Assembly: GCF_012641275.1 (NCBI RefSeq) | Contig: NZ_JABAIA010000001.1 | Span: forward strand, 1,922,001 to 1,986,000 | Origin: Chitinophaga varians | GTDB lineage: Bacteria > Bacteroidota > Bacteroidia > Chitinophagales > Chitinophagaceae | Direction of reading: 5' to 3' | Length of the DNA stretch: 64,000 nucleotides | Made by a program: the position numbers and the translations under genes | The notes under the pieces: generated by a model | The model's input: the letters and a program-made list of their open reading frames with translations, nothing else | Databases searched by the model: none | What the model was told of the DNA's origin: nothing | In this document: piece after piece, positions 27,801 through 36,148 of the stretch | How positions within the stretch are numbered: the first letter of the stretch is position 1 | Layout of the letters: every line of letters begins with the position of its first letter

Positions 27801-27936
27801 AGGGAGTTCCGGTTTCGTCTGTTACTTTACCGGATATTTTCACCTGCGCGCTGACGGTGGCGGCCAGGCAGGTCATCAACAGTAAAAGCAGCACACGGCC
27901 ACTCCCTGTCAATCGCATAAATACACGCGTGATCAT
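24820..27936 (-). CDS. SusC/RagA-family TonB-dependent transporter
   Basis: A 1038-residue outer-membrane importer. After a signal peptide (about 1-31, ending AATVSAQ) come the carboxypeptidase-like sandwich (about 33-115, GKVTDETGTPLPGITVTLK), the plug (about 118-260, KLRGISTIGGSTEPLYIVDGV and IERVEVLNGAAAAAIYGSR) and the barrel. There is no STN domain, so it is not coupled to FecR signalling. It forms a pair with the SusD gene downstream. A DeoR-type regulator gene lies 254 bp upstream on the same strand, separated by a terminator. Substrate unknown. Confidence 0.92.
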   Translation of the reverse strand: MITRVFMRLTGSGRVLLLLLMTCLAATVSAQVKISGKVTDETGTPLPGITVTLKNTKLGANTTVEGLYSFMANVPAGNYVLAVTGVGFTTQEIPVTIGTSNITRDVKMGVSVSKLDEIVVTGTSQGTTRRQLGSYISSVKAEDLNKGATGNVLAALQGKTAGAQITQNSGDPSGGISVKLRGISTIGGSTEPLYIVDGVIVDNSTTRVTNADPNYAGANFVGSVGQNRMADINPDDIERVEVLNGAAAAAIYGSRANSGVVQIFTKRGSAGAPVINFSTGISINELRKKLDVNRAPTKFGGNPNDSTQNILTPGVVSTFPVQRYDYQDFIFRTGVGTDNNVSIAGGKDKTKYYASASYFYNQGIIKNTDFNRMSFRVNLDQEVTKWLTMNATLNYVYSKSNEKPDGNTFYSPMNSVTILGNYYNIQQRDALGNLMKVGNLGRVNPVSIINDFRQQQQVGRVIAGLGFKANATKNLTLDYHVGIDNYYQDGTTFIPPFAYNVSTGFFGGGTSLDPSLNGYASAGTNTSFLINHDANATYNARINDNLESVTQVGYSVQYSKQHYSLQQGRGMPPFAQTADKATTAIPGSDQRSEYSISGEFIQQNFKYRNQLFLTGALRVDGSSVFGKSQRNLLYTKLSGSYVLSGTDFWAKSSVAKWWTLFKLRAAYGESGNMTGLTAYARYNTYAPNAFVGASGFQGPLVYTDPNVKPEKQKELEIGTDLSFLDDRLGLSVNYYRKKVQDLLIDRAVAPTTGYTSIRSNIGSLQNNGIEVVLNAVPVRTKNFTWNLTAIFNRNRNEALNIGQSLVLLNTVGGAPVAIAAGYPIGFFYGTFYARDANGNILTTPAGIPVTERGVQKGPFDYQAQRDPATGLPLASASALNKKIGDPNPDWTGTFTTDLQYKKLGLHIQLDAVQGVDVFNADFRTRQGVDNGKIAEQEDLGKLPRGYIAGVYNIQEFRIDNGSFVKLREVALSYNFGKLNNTVKDLTVSVGGRNLISWDNYKGYDPEVNAAGQSTVLRGIDFGAVPVPRTYNLSVRAKF

Positions 27937-28133
27937 AAGTGATTTTTAAATGTTGGTTACTGTTGTTCGTAGCCCTTAAAACAGTCGTAAAACAACTGTT
28001 GAATGGTTGATTGCCTTATTGAATCCTCTTTTTGTGCCTTCTGAAATTAGTGGCCCGAACGGCATCATACTGCCTCACCGGCCATTCCCGAAATTCGTTT
28101 TTCACAACGCCTCTTCAAACGTTGGTTGTCCTG

Positions 28134-28155
28134 TAAAACAGCCCGGGAGGGCTAT
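28134..28155 (-). terminator. Weak intrinsic terminator after the DeoR gene
   Basis: Short stem AGCCC/GGGCT with a 4-nt loop (28140-28153), followed on the minus strand by GTTTTAC. It separates the regulator gene from the SusC gene. The remaining 200 bp up to susC hold no recognised signal. Confidence 0.45.
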
Positions 28156-28190
28156 TTGTTGATAAACGTGTTAAATAATAAAAATGATTG

Positions 28191-28937
28191 TTATAAAATC
28201 TTAATTCCTTTACTACTGTATGGTTGCAACTTCTTCGATTTTGGCTGCAACTCGGTAATCAATATATCGATATCTTCCACATTACATACTTTCAAATGCT
28301 CGGCAGTGTTCACCTTTTCGGAGATACACATGGCCACTACTTTTTTGGCAGTGCTGACCATCGTCTTCTTTACCTGCACCACCTCCCAGTCATTGTCGGT
28401 AAGGCCCGCCTGTACATCAATGGCGTTCACCCCGATAAAACACAGGTCCGCCCGGATATCCCTGATTTTGGCGATCGCCTCGCCGCCTACCGTTATTTTC
28501 GAGTTCTTGGATAACTTGTCACCGATGACAATCACTTCTATGTTCGGATGATTGGCATATTCAAAAGCTGCCGGTAAACTTACCGTCACGAAAGTAGCCC
28601 TCAGTTCGGGCGGTAATATCCGTGCCAGCTGCAGGATAGTGGTGCCCCCTGTGGTCAGCACAAACATACCGTCGCGTATCAGCTCCACCGCCTTCGTGGC
28701 AATAATGCGCTTCTCTTCTATGGCATATACGTCTTGTGCTACCGCCCCCTGGTGAAACGAGTTGGACAACGCGCCACCATGCACCTTCAGCATTTTCCCT
28801 TCTTTGGCCAGCTCCGCAAGGTCCCGGCGGATCGTATCCTCCGATACCCCCATCTGTTCGCTCAGATGTGACGACAATACCTTGTTATGTAGGTTGACCT
28901 GATGTAAGATATATGCCTGGCGTTCCTTTTTTAGCAT
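28191..28937 (-). CDS. DeoR/GlpR-family transcriptional regulator
   Basis: A 248-residue regulator: N-terminal DeoR winged helix (about 1-57, KKERQAYILHQVNLHNKV, GVSEDTIRRDLAELAKEGKMLKVHGGA) and a C-terminal sensor domain of the DeoRC type (LTTGGTTILQLARILP, VIVIGDKL, ADLCFIGVNAID), which binds phosphorylated sugars in this family. An ATG 16 codons upstream is rejected because the family motif starts at MLKKERQ. A set of direct repeats covers its promoter, suggesting autoregulation. Its likely other targets are the adjacent SusC/SusD genes. Confidence 0.9.
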   Translation of the reverse strand: MLKKERQAYILHQVNLHNKVLSSHLSEQMGVSEDTIRRDLAELAKEGKMLKVHGGALSNSFHQGAVAQDVYAIEEKRIIATKAVELIRDGMFVLTTGGTTILQLARILPPELRATFVTVSLPAAFEYANHPNIEVIVIGDKLSKNSKITVGGEAIAKIRDIRADLCFIGVNAIDVQAGLTDNDWEVVQVKKTMVSTAKKVVAMCISEKVNTAEHLKVCNVEDIDILITELQPKSKKLQPYSSKGIKIL

Positions 28938-28982
28938 CGGAAGTTTATTCTGCTTTAAATTCGGCAAAAAAACGCATTCAAA

Positions 28983-28990
28983 CAAATATA
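28983..28990 (-). promoter_or_regulatory. -7 promoter element of the DeoR gene
   Basis: TATATTTG on the minus strand (TAnnTTTG), 45 nt before the ATG. The direct-repeat operator array starts 4 bp further upstream, so bound regulator would cover the -20 to -50 region. Confidence 0.55.
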
Positions 28991-28994
28991 AAAA

Positions 28995-29031
28995 TGCAGA
29001 TTCTTGCAGATTTCTGCATAAAACGCAGATC
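28995..29031 (-). promoter_or_regulatory. Probable DeoR operator, direct repeats at 10-bp period
   Basis: On the plus strand three 10-bp units TGCAGATTCT, TGCAGATTTC and TGCATAAAAC follow each other without a gap, then a fourth partial copy GCAGATC. The period of one helical turn places all copies on the same face of the DNA, as found for several DeoR-family operators. It lies directly upstream of the regulator's own -7 element. Confidence 0.6.
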
Positions 29032-29097
29032 TACCGCGTAATATTTTTCAAAAAAATATTTTTTTGGGGAAATGCCCCCGATACCAACCACCCTATC

Positions 29098-29130
29098 AAA
29101 AAAAAGACCGCCTGGCAAAGCCAGACGGTC
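29098..29130 (-). terminator. Intrinsic terminator of the ECF-SusCD-oxidoreductase operon
   Basis: On the minus strand an 11-bp stem GACCGTCTGGC/GCCAGGCGGTC (one G-U pair) with a TTT loop is followed by eight T. On the plus strand the same stem has a C-A mismatch, so it is built for the minus strand. It lies 43 nt past the oxidoreductase stop. Confidence 0.88.
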
Positions 29131-29173
29131 ATCTCCCTAAAACGCAATAACAAAATAAAAAACAACCAAATGA

Positions 29174-31159
29174 TCAACGGGCGATAAACAACAGCGCATC
29201 CGCCACCACCGGGCCATCCGCCTGCTCATTACTGATCTCCACATACGCTTTCTTCCCCTTCGGCAAACGGTAACTTCCCAGCAGCACCCATTCACCGGAA
29301 GTCTGCCCCTCCACCTTAATGGCATGGGTCTCTATCTTCACCGGATTTACCTGTTTTCCGTCAAAAACCCGCACATGGGTAACAGTAGCCTGGTTGGCCA
29401 GCTTAGGCAGATAGCTGTAAACCTGGTATTCGGCTTCCTGCTGTATTTCGGGGGTGAAACGTGCAGATTTCGGCACACTCCCATGGCTGTCATCCAGGTA
29501 CAACGACGGGCCATAGGCGCCCTTCCAGTCTTTTTTCCAGTCGCCCTTCAGCGTTACATGGGCGGCATCGTCGTTGTCCACCAGTATTTCCGGCGTGCTG
29601 TTATCGGCCAGCGGATTAGCCGCCAGCATTTGCTGCACTTTCTTCACGGCCACCTGCTGCACTGGCACCTTGCTGTCGATAGCCACTGCCGCGGCGGTAG
29701 CGGCGGATTGCGCCAGTACCATAAATACCGGCTCCATCCGGATGGAACCGTAGGCGATATGAGTGGCGGATAAACATACCGGCACCAGCAGATTGGCACA
29801 TTCACCGGTTTTAGGCACCAGCGCCCGGTAAGAAATAGGATACGGGCCAAAACCACCAATCTGCACATCTCCCTCGTTCTTCACCATGCCATTCACCACC
29901 AGCCGCTGACAGTTATGTGAATCCATCGTATAGGCCGCCATGCCTACGCCATCCGTCACGGTGGCACGTCCCTGGCAGTTGGCCTGCGTCATTACATATT
30001 CACCCACCATACGGCGCACCTCACGCACATACAGCTGCGGCGACCAATGCCCGTTGCTGACATATTCATCCTTAGGATATCCCCATTTCAACATCTCCCT
30101 GCGCAAATGCTCCGGCATCCGCGGATCATGGCCAATGAAATACAACAGTCCTTTGTTGTACTGCTCATGCTCCCGGATGATCTCCTTCCGTTTGGCAGCA
30201 TCCGCCTCAGGATAATCGAAATTCATCCCGATCATATCCGTGGAAAACGCACCGTTGTTGTTGATGTCTGTCTTACCGTTAGGCATCAGGTCAAACTTCA
30301 GAAAACCCCACAGGTTTTTTGCCGGCGCTTTTTCCAGTACGCGCAACAGCAGCTCATAACGGGAAGGATCATATCCTTCCGGCTGCGTGATCGGAATCAT
30401 ATTGTCCGGACGGTCCGTCAGGCAGATACGGAAATTGTACGCCTGCACGCACTTGTCGCCTGCCCCTTGTGCGGCCAGCGGGGCAGGACTGATCCCCCAT
30501 AACAATCCGCTTTCCGGTTTGCCCGGTATCTTGTAAGGATCTATCCCGTCGGGGAACTGGTGCTTTTCGCGGAGCTGCACCCCGTTGTAAGTCTCATTAT
30601 ACTGGCTGTTGGCCTCACGGCCAACGGTATACGAAACGCCAGCTTTGGCCATCAGGTCCCCTTCGTAAGAACAATCGATGAACATACGGGCCCTTACCAC
30701 CACCGGGGAAGCGCCTTCCACAGTGATTTCACGGATATAGCCGTTTTCCTTGCGCACACTGGTGAGCCGGTGATCGGACCAGATTTCCAGCTTTGCGTTT
30801 TGTATATACCCGTCAAATGTCTGTGAAGCTACGTGCGGCTCAAAAATCCACTGCTCAAATTTTCCGTAGTGTGTGCCGATACGACGGTAAAAATCGCGGG
30901 CCAGTCCGGTGATCGCGTATTTGTTGCCGATATCCGTATAACCAAGACCGCCGGTGGTCAGTCCGCCGAGGTGTTTGCCCGGCTCTATCAGCAATACGGA
31001 TTTGTGCAGCTTTTTGGCGGTATAAGCCGCCATAATACCGGCGGAAGTGCCGCCATATATACAAATGTCCACTTCCTTAGGAGCCCCGGCCTGTAAGGCA
31101 GCCGGTATGGTCAACAGGCAACAGATGGCCAGCAGCCACAATTTAATTTGTCTGATCAT
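29174..31159 (-). CDS. Exported FAD-dependent oxidoreductase with golvesin-like domain
   Basis: A 661-residue exported flavoprotein. A signal peptide (about 1-25) is followed by the FAD motif ICIYGGTSAGIMAAYTAKK and IEPGKHLGGLTTGGLG, then a PF12831-type FAD oxidoreductase body to about residue 530 (MDSHNCQRLVVNG near the end of the catalytic part). The last about 110 residues (DDSHGSVPKSARFTP... GEWVLLGSYRLPKGKKAYVEISN) resemble the golvesin C-terminal/xanthan-lyase-like domain, a carbohydrate-associated beta-sandwich. It lies 10 bp after the susD gene as the last gene of an ECF-regulated operon, so it likely acts on the imported saccharide before uptake. The reaction is not known. Confidence 0.82.
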   Translation of the reverse strand: MIRQIKLWLLAICCLLTIPAALQAGAPKEVDICIYGGTSAGIMAAYTAKKLHKSVLLIEPGKHLGGLTTGGLGYTDIGNKYAITGLARDFYRRIGTHYGKFEQWIFEPHVASQTFDGYIQNAKLEIWSDHRLTSVRKENGYIREITVEGASPVVVRARMFIDCSYEGDLMAKAGVSYTVGREANSQYNETYNGVQLREKHQFPDGIDPYKIPGKPESGLLWGISPAPLAAQGAGDKCVQAYNFRICLTDRPDNMIPITQPEGYDPSRYELLLRVLEKAPAKNLWGFLKFDLMPNGKTDINNNGAFSTDMIGMNFDYPEADAAKRKEIIREHEQYNKGLLYFIGHDPRMPEHLRREMLKWGYPKDEYVSNGHWSPQLYVREVRRMVGEYVMTQANCQGRATVTDGVGMAAYTMDSHNCQRLVVNGMVKNEGDVQIGGFGPYPISYRALVPKTGECANLLVPVCLSATHIAYGSIRMEPVFMVLAQSAATAAAVAIDSKVPVQQVAVKKVQQMLAANPLADNSTPEILVDNDDAAHVTLKGDWKKDWKGAYGPSLYLDDSHGSVPKSARFTPEIQQEAEYQVYSYLPKLANQATVTHVRVFDGKQVNPVKIETHAIKVEGQTSGEWVLLGSYRLPKGKKAYVEISNEQADGPVVADALLFIAR

Positions 31160-31169
31160 AGTTGTTATT

Positions 31170-32618
31170 TTAATACCCGGGATTTTGGTCTTTTATTGGA
31201 TCAATTGCTTTATTATAGTTGTATTCTATCGTAGGAACAGGCCACAGCAAATGTTTATCGGCCATGGTAATGCCCTTCATGGCTTTGATCACCTCTTTGG
31301 CGATGCCCAGCCGCTTCAGGTCCAGCCAGTGCTTGCCTTCGCTGCAGTCTTCATAGGCGCGCTCTTTCACTACCTGGTCAACAAAAGCCTGTAAACTGCC
31401 GTAATCCGTCATTTTGAAATCGACCGAGGCGTCTGCCACCAGCGGGTTCCTGCCGTAGGCCCGGCGGTGTATCATATTCAGTTTCTCCAATGCGTCTGTA
31501 GTGGGACCGTTATTTACACGGCTGTCGCATTCTGCGTAAAATAACAACAAATCGGCATAACGGTACATCGGATAATCATTTCCCGCTGCGGTGGTGGTGG
31601 TACGGTCGCTGAATTTCTTGTTAAGAATAGTACTGGGTCCAAGGCCAAACGTTTGTACATACCAGTTATAATCATACCGCAGATCGTTCTTGTCCCAGTT
31701 CCGCACAAAAGTATTATTTACCGCATCACTGTACAAAGTATAATATCCGCCGGGAGGATAATAGCCCGCCCCCGGATAATGTGTGTACATCGGATACTGG
31801 AAACCCTGGCCGTTAGGCTGGCGGGAGAATTTCAGGTAAAAAATTTCTTCCGGCGTGGTGATGATATCCGGGCCAAACAGCTTATCAAAGTCGGCCGATA
31901 CGGTCACGTTCACCAGTGAAAACTTACCGGACTGTATCACCTCCAGTGCCTTGTCACGTGCCTTCTGATAGTCGTTCAGGTTCATGTACACATCCGCCAG
32001 TACCGTCCTGGCGGCCCATTTGGATGGAGCGCCCACCAGCCGCGCGGCGTCCGGCAGGTTGGCTTCGGCAAACAAAAGGTCTTCAAGTATCAGCTGATAT
32101 ACCGCTTCTTTGCTGCTCCTCGGCACATTCAGGGAGTCCATATTGTTTTCCTTGCGAATGGGCACGCCCGCCCAGTTGCGCACCAGGTGAAAATATAGCA
32201 AGGCCCGCATAAAACGGGCTTCTCCCAGGAATTTACTTTTATCGGCATCTCCGATATTTTTACCGGCCGGTACCTTCTGAATTACAATATTGGCATTGCG
32301 GATGGCTTCATAAAAAGCAGCCCACATATCGGCCACGCGGGTGATGTTGGTGTTGTCCAGCCCGGCATAATCATTCAGCGGAGCGTGGCTGCCACGGCCA
32401 TACATATACTCCGTGTAAATCTCCTGCTGTATCTGGTACAGCGCCCCCATGATGCCTCCTGCACGGATGGGCGTGTAAATGGCATTCAGCCCCGCCTGCA
32501 CTTCGGCGGTATTATTATAGAACTGTTCCGCTGCGATGGACTGCGGTTTTTCCTCCAGCAGTTTTTCGCAGGAAGCAAACAGCAATACAGACAATATGGC
32601 GAGGATACTATATTTCAT
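31170..32618 (-). CDS. SusD/RagB-family lipoprotein
   Basis: A 482-residue surface lipoprotein; lipobox Cys 17 in LLFASCEKLLEEKPQ. The N-terminal SusD-like domain (INAIYTPIRAGGIMGALYQ, FLGEARFMRALLYFHLVRNW) and the C-terminal SusD/RagB domain (YRYADLLLFYAECDSRVN, ERAYEDCSEGKHWLDLKRL) are complete and the gene ends with YNYNKAIDPIKDQNPGY, the usual form. The frame extends 12 codons upstream, but MKYSILAIL gives a standard leader. It follows the STN-SusC gene after 23 bp and precedes the FAD oxidoreductase. Confidence 0.92.
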   Translation of the reverse strand: MKYSILAILSVLLFASCEKLLEEKPQSIAAEQFYNNTAEVQAGLNAIYTPIRAGGIMGALYQIQQEIYTEYMYGRGSHAPLNDYAGLDNTNITRVADMWAAFYEAIRNANIVIQKVPAGKNIGDADKSKFLGEARFMRALLYFHLVRNWAGVPIRKENNMDSLNVPRSSKEAVYQLILEDLLFAEANLPDAARLVGAPSKWAARTVLADVYMNLNDYQKARDKALEVIQSGKFSLVNVTVSADFDKLFGPDIITTPEEIFYLKFSRQPNGQGFQYPMYTHYPGAGYYPPGGYYTLYSDAVNNTFVRNWDKNDLRYDYNWYVQTFGLGPSTILNKKFSDRTTTTAAGNDYPMYRYADLLLFYAECDSRVNNGPTTDALEKLNMIHRRAYGRNPLVADASVDFKMTDYGSLQAFVDQVVKERAYEDCSEGKHWLDLKRLGIAKEVIKAMKGITMADKHLLWPVPTIEYNYNKAIDPIKDQNPGY

Positions 32619-32641
32619 AAAAAAGTTTGAATGTTGGAAAA

Positions 32642-35600
32642 TCAAAAACCACATCTGATACCGAACGTTACTGATTTGTTGGTAGGATAGGTAGCGTAAT
32701 CAATTCCCTGGTTAACGGAACTCATGGCACCGGGCGCCAGCAGGGATCCAAACGCATTCACCTCCGGATCATACCACGAGTAACGGGTGATCGTGATCAG
32801 GTTTTGTCCGCTTACATATACCTGTGCTTTTTTAAACCATTTCACGTGCATTTTTTCCAGGGGGATGTTATAGGCCAGTTGTATATTTTTAAACCGCAGA
32901 TAGGAACCGTCTTCCACAAAACGGGTAGACATATTACCGGCCAGCGTGCGGGTGATCTTGGGATATTTCGCCTGTGTGTTTTCAGGCGTCCAGTGGTCGT
33001 AAGCCACTTCCGCAGGGAGGTTCAGGCCCATCCCCAGGTCCAGCGCGGCGGCTTTGTTGAGGTTAAAAATATCATTGCCTTTGGAGCCTTGTATAAAGAT
33101 GGACAATTCCAATCCTTTGTAGCTGGTCACGGAGTTGATGCCGTAAGTAAAATCAGGATTGGGATTGCCGATGTAGGTTTTATCATCTGCGCTGATTTTT
33201 CCATCTTTATTGAGATCGGCATACTGCAAATTTCCCTGTGCGGTGTAACCGGTTTCCACGTAGCCGTAAAAGATGCCAAACGGTTGCCCTTCGCGCAGCA
33301 GGTTCACGTAATCGTTCAGCGAACCGGTATACAGTGTATTTCCGAAGATATCCTGTCCATTGTACAGCTTCACGATTTTGTTGCGGTTAAAGGATATGTT
33401 GGCATTTACGTTCCAGGTGACGGCTTGTTTCATCACGTCCACGTCCACGGAGAACTCCATGCCTTTGTTTTCCATTTCCCCCACGTTTTGCAGCGTAGTG
33501 CGGTATCCCATGGAAGCGGGCAGCTGTACGGTATTCAGCAGGTTCCTGGTGCGTTTATCATAGAAATCTGCCGTAACACGCACCCTGTCATCAAAGAGAG
33601 CGGCATCTATACCAAAATCTGCCTGGTAGGTAGTTTCCCATTTAAGGTTACCAGGCAGCACCGTACCGGGGGCAAAGGCGGTGTACAGCGCATCGCCGAA
33701 GATAGTGTTACCAGGCCGTAACTGGTTCATCGTCTGATAGGGGCTTACCGCGGTGCTGCCGGTAGCGCCGTAACTGGCCCGTACTTTCAGGTCAGATACC
33801 ACTTTTGACCCTTTCAGGAAAGGTTCGTCACTGGCTCTCCATGCAATGGCGGCGGAAGGAAAGTTGCTCCATTTATTGCCCGGGGAATAACGGGAAGATC
33901 CATCCCGGCGCACACTTATGGTAAAAAGATACCTGTCCAGTAAAGTATAGTTCACCCTGGCGAGGTAAGAAAGCAATACCCATTTTTCATAGCTGCTGGC
34001 CGGAATACCGGGCGTGCCGGCACTTCCGAGCGAACCGGTTTTGGTGACGTCACTGAGGAACCCGATCCCGGAGCCGTCAAGGGTGGTGCGCACATAATCC
34101 TGGTAGGTAAAACCGGCAGTCACATTGATCCCATGGATGCCCAGCTTTTTGTTGTAGTGCAACACGTTTTCATTAAGCAGGCTGGTGGACTGCGTGGTCC
34201 TCACTGTTGCGGAACCCACGGAATTGGTGGAGGGCTCAATATCGGCATAGTAGTCCGCCCTGTCGTTCAGGTTGTCTATACCGCCGGAAATGCGGAGGGA
34301 CAAGTCTTTCCATGGCTTGATGGTAAGGGCGGCATTGGAAAACACGCGGTCGCCTTTCAGGCGGTCTGCTATCTCATTGATGGGCACCATCGGGTTGATG
34401 ATGGCATTGGAGATAAAAGGATAGGCGGTAGTAAGGCGGCGGTAGCTGCCATCAGGCAGATAGGGCGTGAGCGTGGGTGGCGCCATCAGCATGGCGGAGA
34501 TCAGGTCACTGCCGCGGTTACCAAGGCTGGAATTCTGGCTGCGTGTGTCCATGCGCGTTAGCGTGGCATTATAGGACACGCTGAATATTTTACTGATATC
34601 ATGTTCTACGCTGCCGCGGACAGAGTAGCGTTTGTAGTTACTGTTGCGTACAATACCATCCTGCAGGAACATGCCGCCGGAAAGGGAAAAGCGTGTCCTG
34701 TCCGTTCCGCCGCTGACGGTGGCGCTGGTATTATAGATAGGTGCTTTGTGCATCACGAGGGACTGCCAGTCGGTGCCGGGGTTCAGCCCGAACGAATCTA
34801 TCTGTGCTTTGGTGAAGTAGGCTGCCTGTCCATCGTTGGCTGCCTGTTCGTTATACAGGGTAGCATATTGTTGTGCATTCATCAGTTTCATCTTTTTTGA
34901 AACGGACTGAATGGTATATCCTGCGTTCACTTCCACGTTGGTGGCTTCTTTTTTCCTGCCTGCTTTGGTGGTGATGATCACGATGCCGTTTGCGCCGCGG
35001 GAGCCGTAGATGGCCGTAGAAGAAGCGTCTTTGAGAATTTCCATGGAAGCGATATCGGCAGGTTGCAAAAAGGTGGGGTTGCCGTTGTAGGGAAACCCGT
35101 CGATGACATATAGCGGGTCGTTGCCGCCCATGATGGAATTGATACCGCGGATACGTACGCTGATAGCGCCTCCCGGGGCGCCGTTGTTCTGCATCACGCG
35201 TACGCCCGGGGCGCGGCCGGTCAATGCCTGCATAATATTGGTATTGGGCTGTGCGGTGATGTCTGCGGATTTGATCTGTGATACGGAGCCGGTAAGATCA
35301 CTTTTTTTGGCGGTGCCATAGCCGATCACTACTACTTCGTTGGCTTTGTTCACCTCCGCTTCCAGGCGTACCTGCAGCGGCTGTTTACCGGCGGCGGCAA
35401 CTTCCTGCGGCGTATAGCCGATATAAGAGATAACGAGAACGGCTGTACGGGGAGCTGTCAGTTTAAAAAACCCATCGGCGTCCGTCTGGGTGCCGGTCTT
35501 GCTGCCTTTGACCACTACTGTGGCGCCTGGCAGCGGCTCCCCTGTGGCGGCGGTCACACGGCCGGTGACCGGCTGTTCTTGCGGTGGTGTCGCCGGCGGC

Positions 35601-35977
35601 GCGTTTTTCCCGTTCTCCGACGGTTCTATCACTATATTCCGGCCTACGATGCTCCAGGAAAGGGACTGCTGGCGGAGGCATAGCTCCAGCGCTTTTTCCA
35701 GCGGCACAGCTGTCACTTCCACGGTTACACGCCGCGTGTTATCGAGCAGGCGGTGATCGAAGAAAAAGACGTAGCCCGTTTGTTTTTCGATAGCGCGGAA
35801 AACTTTTTCGAGCGGCACATTTTTTTCGGACAGGGAAACGCTTTGGGAATATCCCTTTGCGCTGACCTGTAAACAGGCACACAGTACGATGATGGCTGAT
35901 AATTTCATGGCCAGAAGCATTTTGGCGATACACCGTGGTTGATAAGCCGGTCGCCTGCAAATAGAACTAAATTGCAT
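32642..35977 (-). CDS. SusC-family TonB-dependent transporter with STN domain
   Basis: A 1111-residue importer and signal transducer. Signal segment at about 20-45 (AKMLLAMKLSAIIVLCACLQVSA...), STN domain about 50-118 (SLSEKNVPLEKVFRAIEKQ), carboxypeptidase-like sandwich about 136-215 (GRVTAATGEPLPGATVVVKG), plug about 220-335 (VRIRGINSIMGGNDPLYVIDGF) and barrel. The STN domain pairs with the FecR gene immediately upstream (171 bp gap). It forms the outer-membrane complex with the SusD lipoprotein encoded next. The sequence over its start codon is shared with the other STN receptor gene at the left end of the window. Confidence 0.93.
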   Translation of the reverse strand: MQFSSICRRPAYQPRCIAKMLLAMKLSAIIVLCACLQVSAKGYSQSVSLSEKNVPLEKVFRAIEKQTGYVFFFDHRLLDNTRRVTVEVTAVPLEKALELCLRQQSLSWSIVGRNIVIEPSENGKNAPPATPPQEQPVTGRVTAATGEPLPGATVVVKGSKTGTQTDADGFFKLTAPRTAVLVISYIGYTPQEVAAAGKQPLQVRLEAEVNKANEVVVIGYGTAKKSDLTGSVSQIKSADITAQPNTNIMQALTGRAPGVRVMQNNGAPGGAISVRIRGINSIMGGNDPLYVIDGFPYNGNPTFLQPADIASMEILKDASSTAIYGSRGANGIVIITTKAGRKKEATNVEVNAGYTIQSVSKKMKLMNAQQYATLYNEQAANDGQAAYFTKAQIDSFGLNPGTDWQSLVMHKAPIYNTSATVSGGTDRTRFSLSGGMFLQDGIVRNSNYKRYSVRGSVEHDISKIFSVSYNATLTRMDTRSQNSSLGNRGSDLISAMLMAPPTLTPYLPDGSYRRLTTAYPFISNAIINPMVPINEIADRLKGDRVFSNAALTIKPWKDLSLRISGGIDNLNDRADYYADIEPSTNSVGSATVRTTQSTSLLNENVLHYNKKLGIHGINVTAGFTYQDYVRTTLDGSGIGFLSDVTKTGSLGSAGTPGIPASSYEKWVLLSYLARVNYTLLDRYLFTISVRRDGSSRYSPGNKWSNFPSAAIAWRASDEPFLKGSKVVSDLKVRASYGATGSTAVSPYQTMNQLRPGNTIFGDALYTAFAPGTVLPGNLKWETTYQADFGIDAALFDDRVRVTADFYDKRTRNLLNTVQLPASMGYRTTLQNVGEMENKGMEFSVDVDVMKQAVTWNVNANISFNRNKIVKLYNGQDIFGNTLYTGSLNDYVNLLREGQPFGIFYGYVETGYTAQGNLQYADLNKDGKISADDKTYIGNPNPDFTYGINSVTSYKGLELSIFIQGSKGNDIFNLNKAAALDLGMGLNLPAEVAYDHWTPENTQAKYPKITRTLAGNMSTRFVEDGSYLRFKNIQLAYNIPLEKMHVKWFKKAQVYVSGQNLITITRYSWYDPEVNAFGSLLAPGAMSSVNQGIDYATYPTNKSVTFGIRCGF

Positions 35978-35984
35978 ACTTTTG
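35977..35984 (+). promoter_or_regulatory. Antisense -7 element over susC start codon
   Basis: TACTTTTG (TAnnTTTG) on the strand opposite to susC, overlapping its ATG. It is identical, with flanking CA and AAT, to the element at the other FecR-linked receptor. No -33 TTTG at the right spacing. Confidence 0.45.
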
Positions 35985-35989
35985 AATTG

Positions 35990-36104
35990 TTTGGGTAATA
36001 AAAGCCCTGTCCCGGTTTAAAACCAGGAGGCGAGAGTCGTGGAACGATTTTCATGGGTTACCCAAACGACTGCCGGGAGTGCTGGAACACTTCCGGTTTT
36101 TTTT
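35990..36104 (+). ncRNA. Candidate cis-antisense RNA, fecR-susC gap (locus B)
   Basis: A predicted transcript of about 115 nt from the TACTTTTG element to a plus-strand terminator. It contains a first hairpin CCCGGTTT...AAACCAGG (36011-36027, imperfect), a long-range stem AGTCGT/ACGACT (36035-36040 with 36066-36071) holding a small TGGG/CCCA hairpin, and the terminator stem. The order of elements and the block TCCCGGTTT are shared with locus A although the rest of the sequence is unrelated. It would pair with the susC leader. Ends are approximate and no expression evidence is available. Confidence 0.45.
36073..36104 (+). terminator. Intrinsic terminator, antisense to susC operon
   Basis: Stem CCGGGAGTG/CACTTCCGG with a 6-nt loop followed by eight T. 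On the plus strand all nine pairs form, one as G-U; on the minus strand the same position is an A-C mismatch, so the element is built to stop plus-strand RNA. Confidence 0.65.
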
Positions 36105-36148
36105 GGGCCCCTGCTGTGTTAATTAATCTTTTTTCATAACGGTTGTTT

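Noticed and set aside
27937..28133. Antisense RNA of the locus A/B type upstream of the STN-less SusC gene
   Set aside because: No TAnnTTTG on the plus strand at the start codon and no hairpin with a T run; only a short AACAGT/ACTGTT stem.
32804..33721. 305-codon plus-strand frame inside the STN-SusC gene
   Set aside because: Antisense shadow of conserved barrel sequence; no promoter element or family resemblance.
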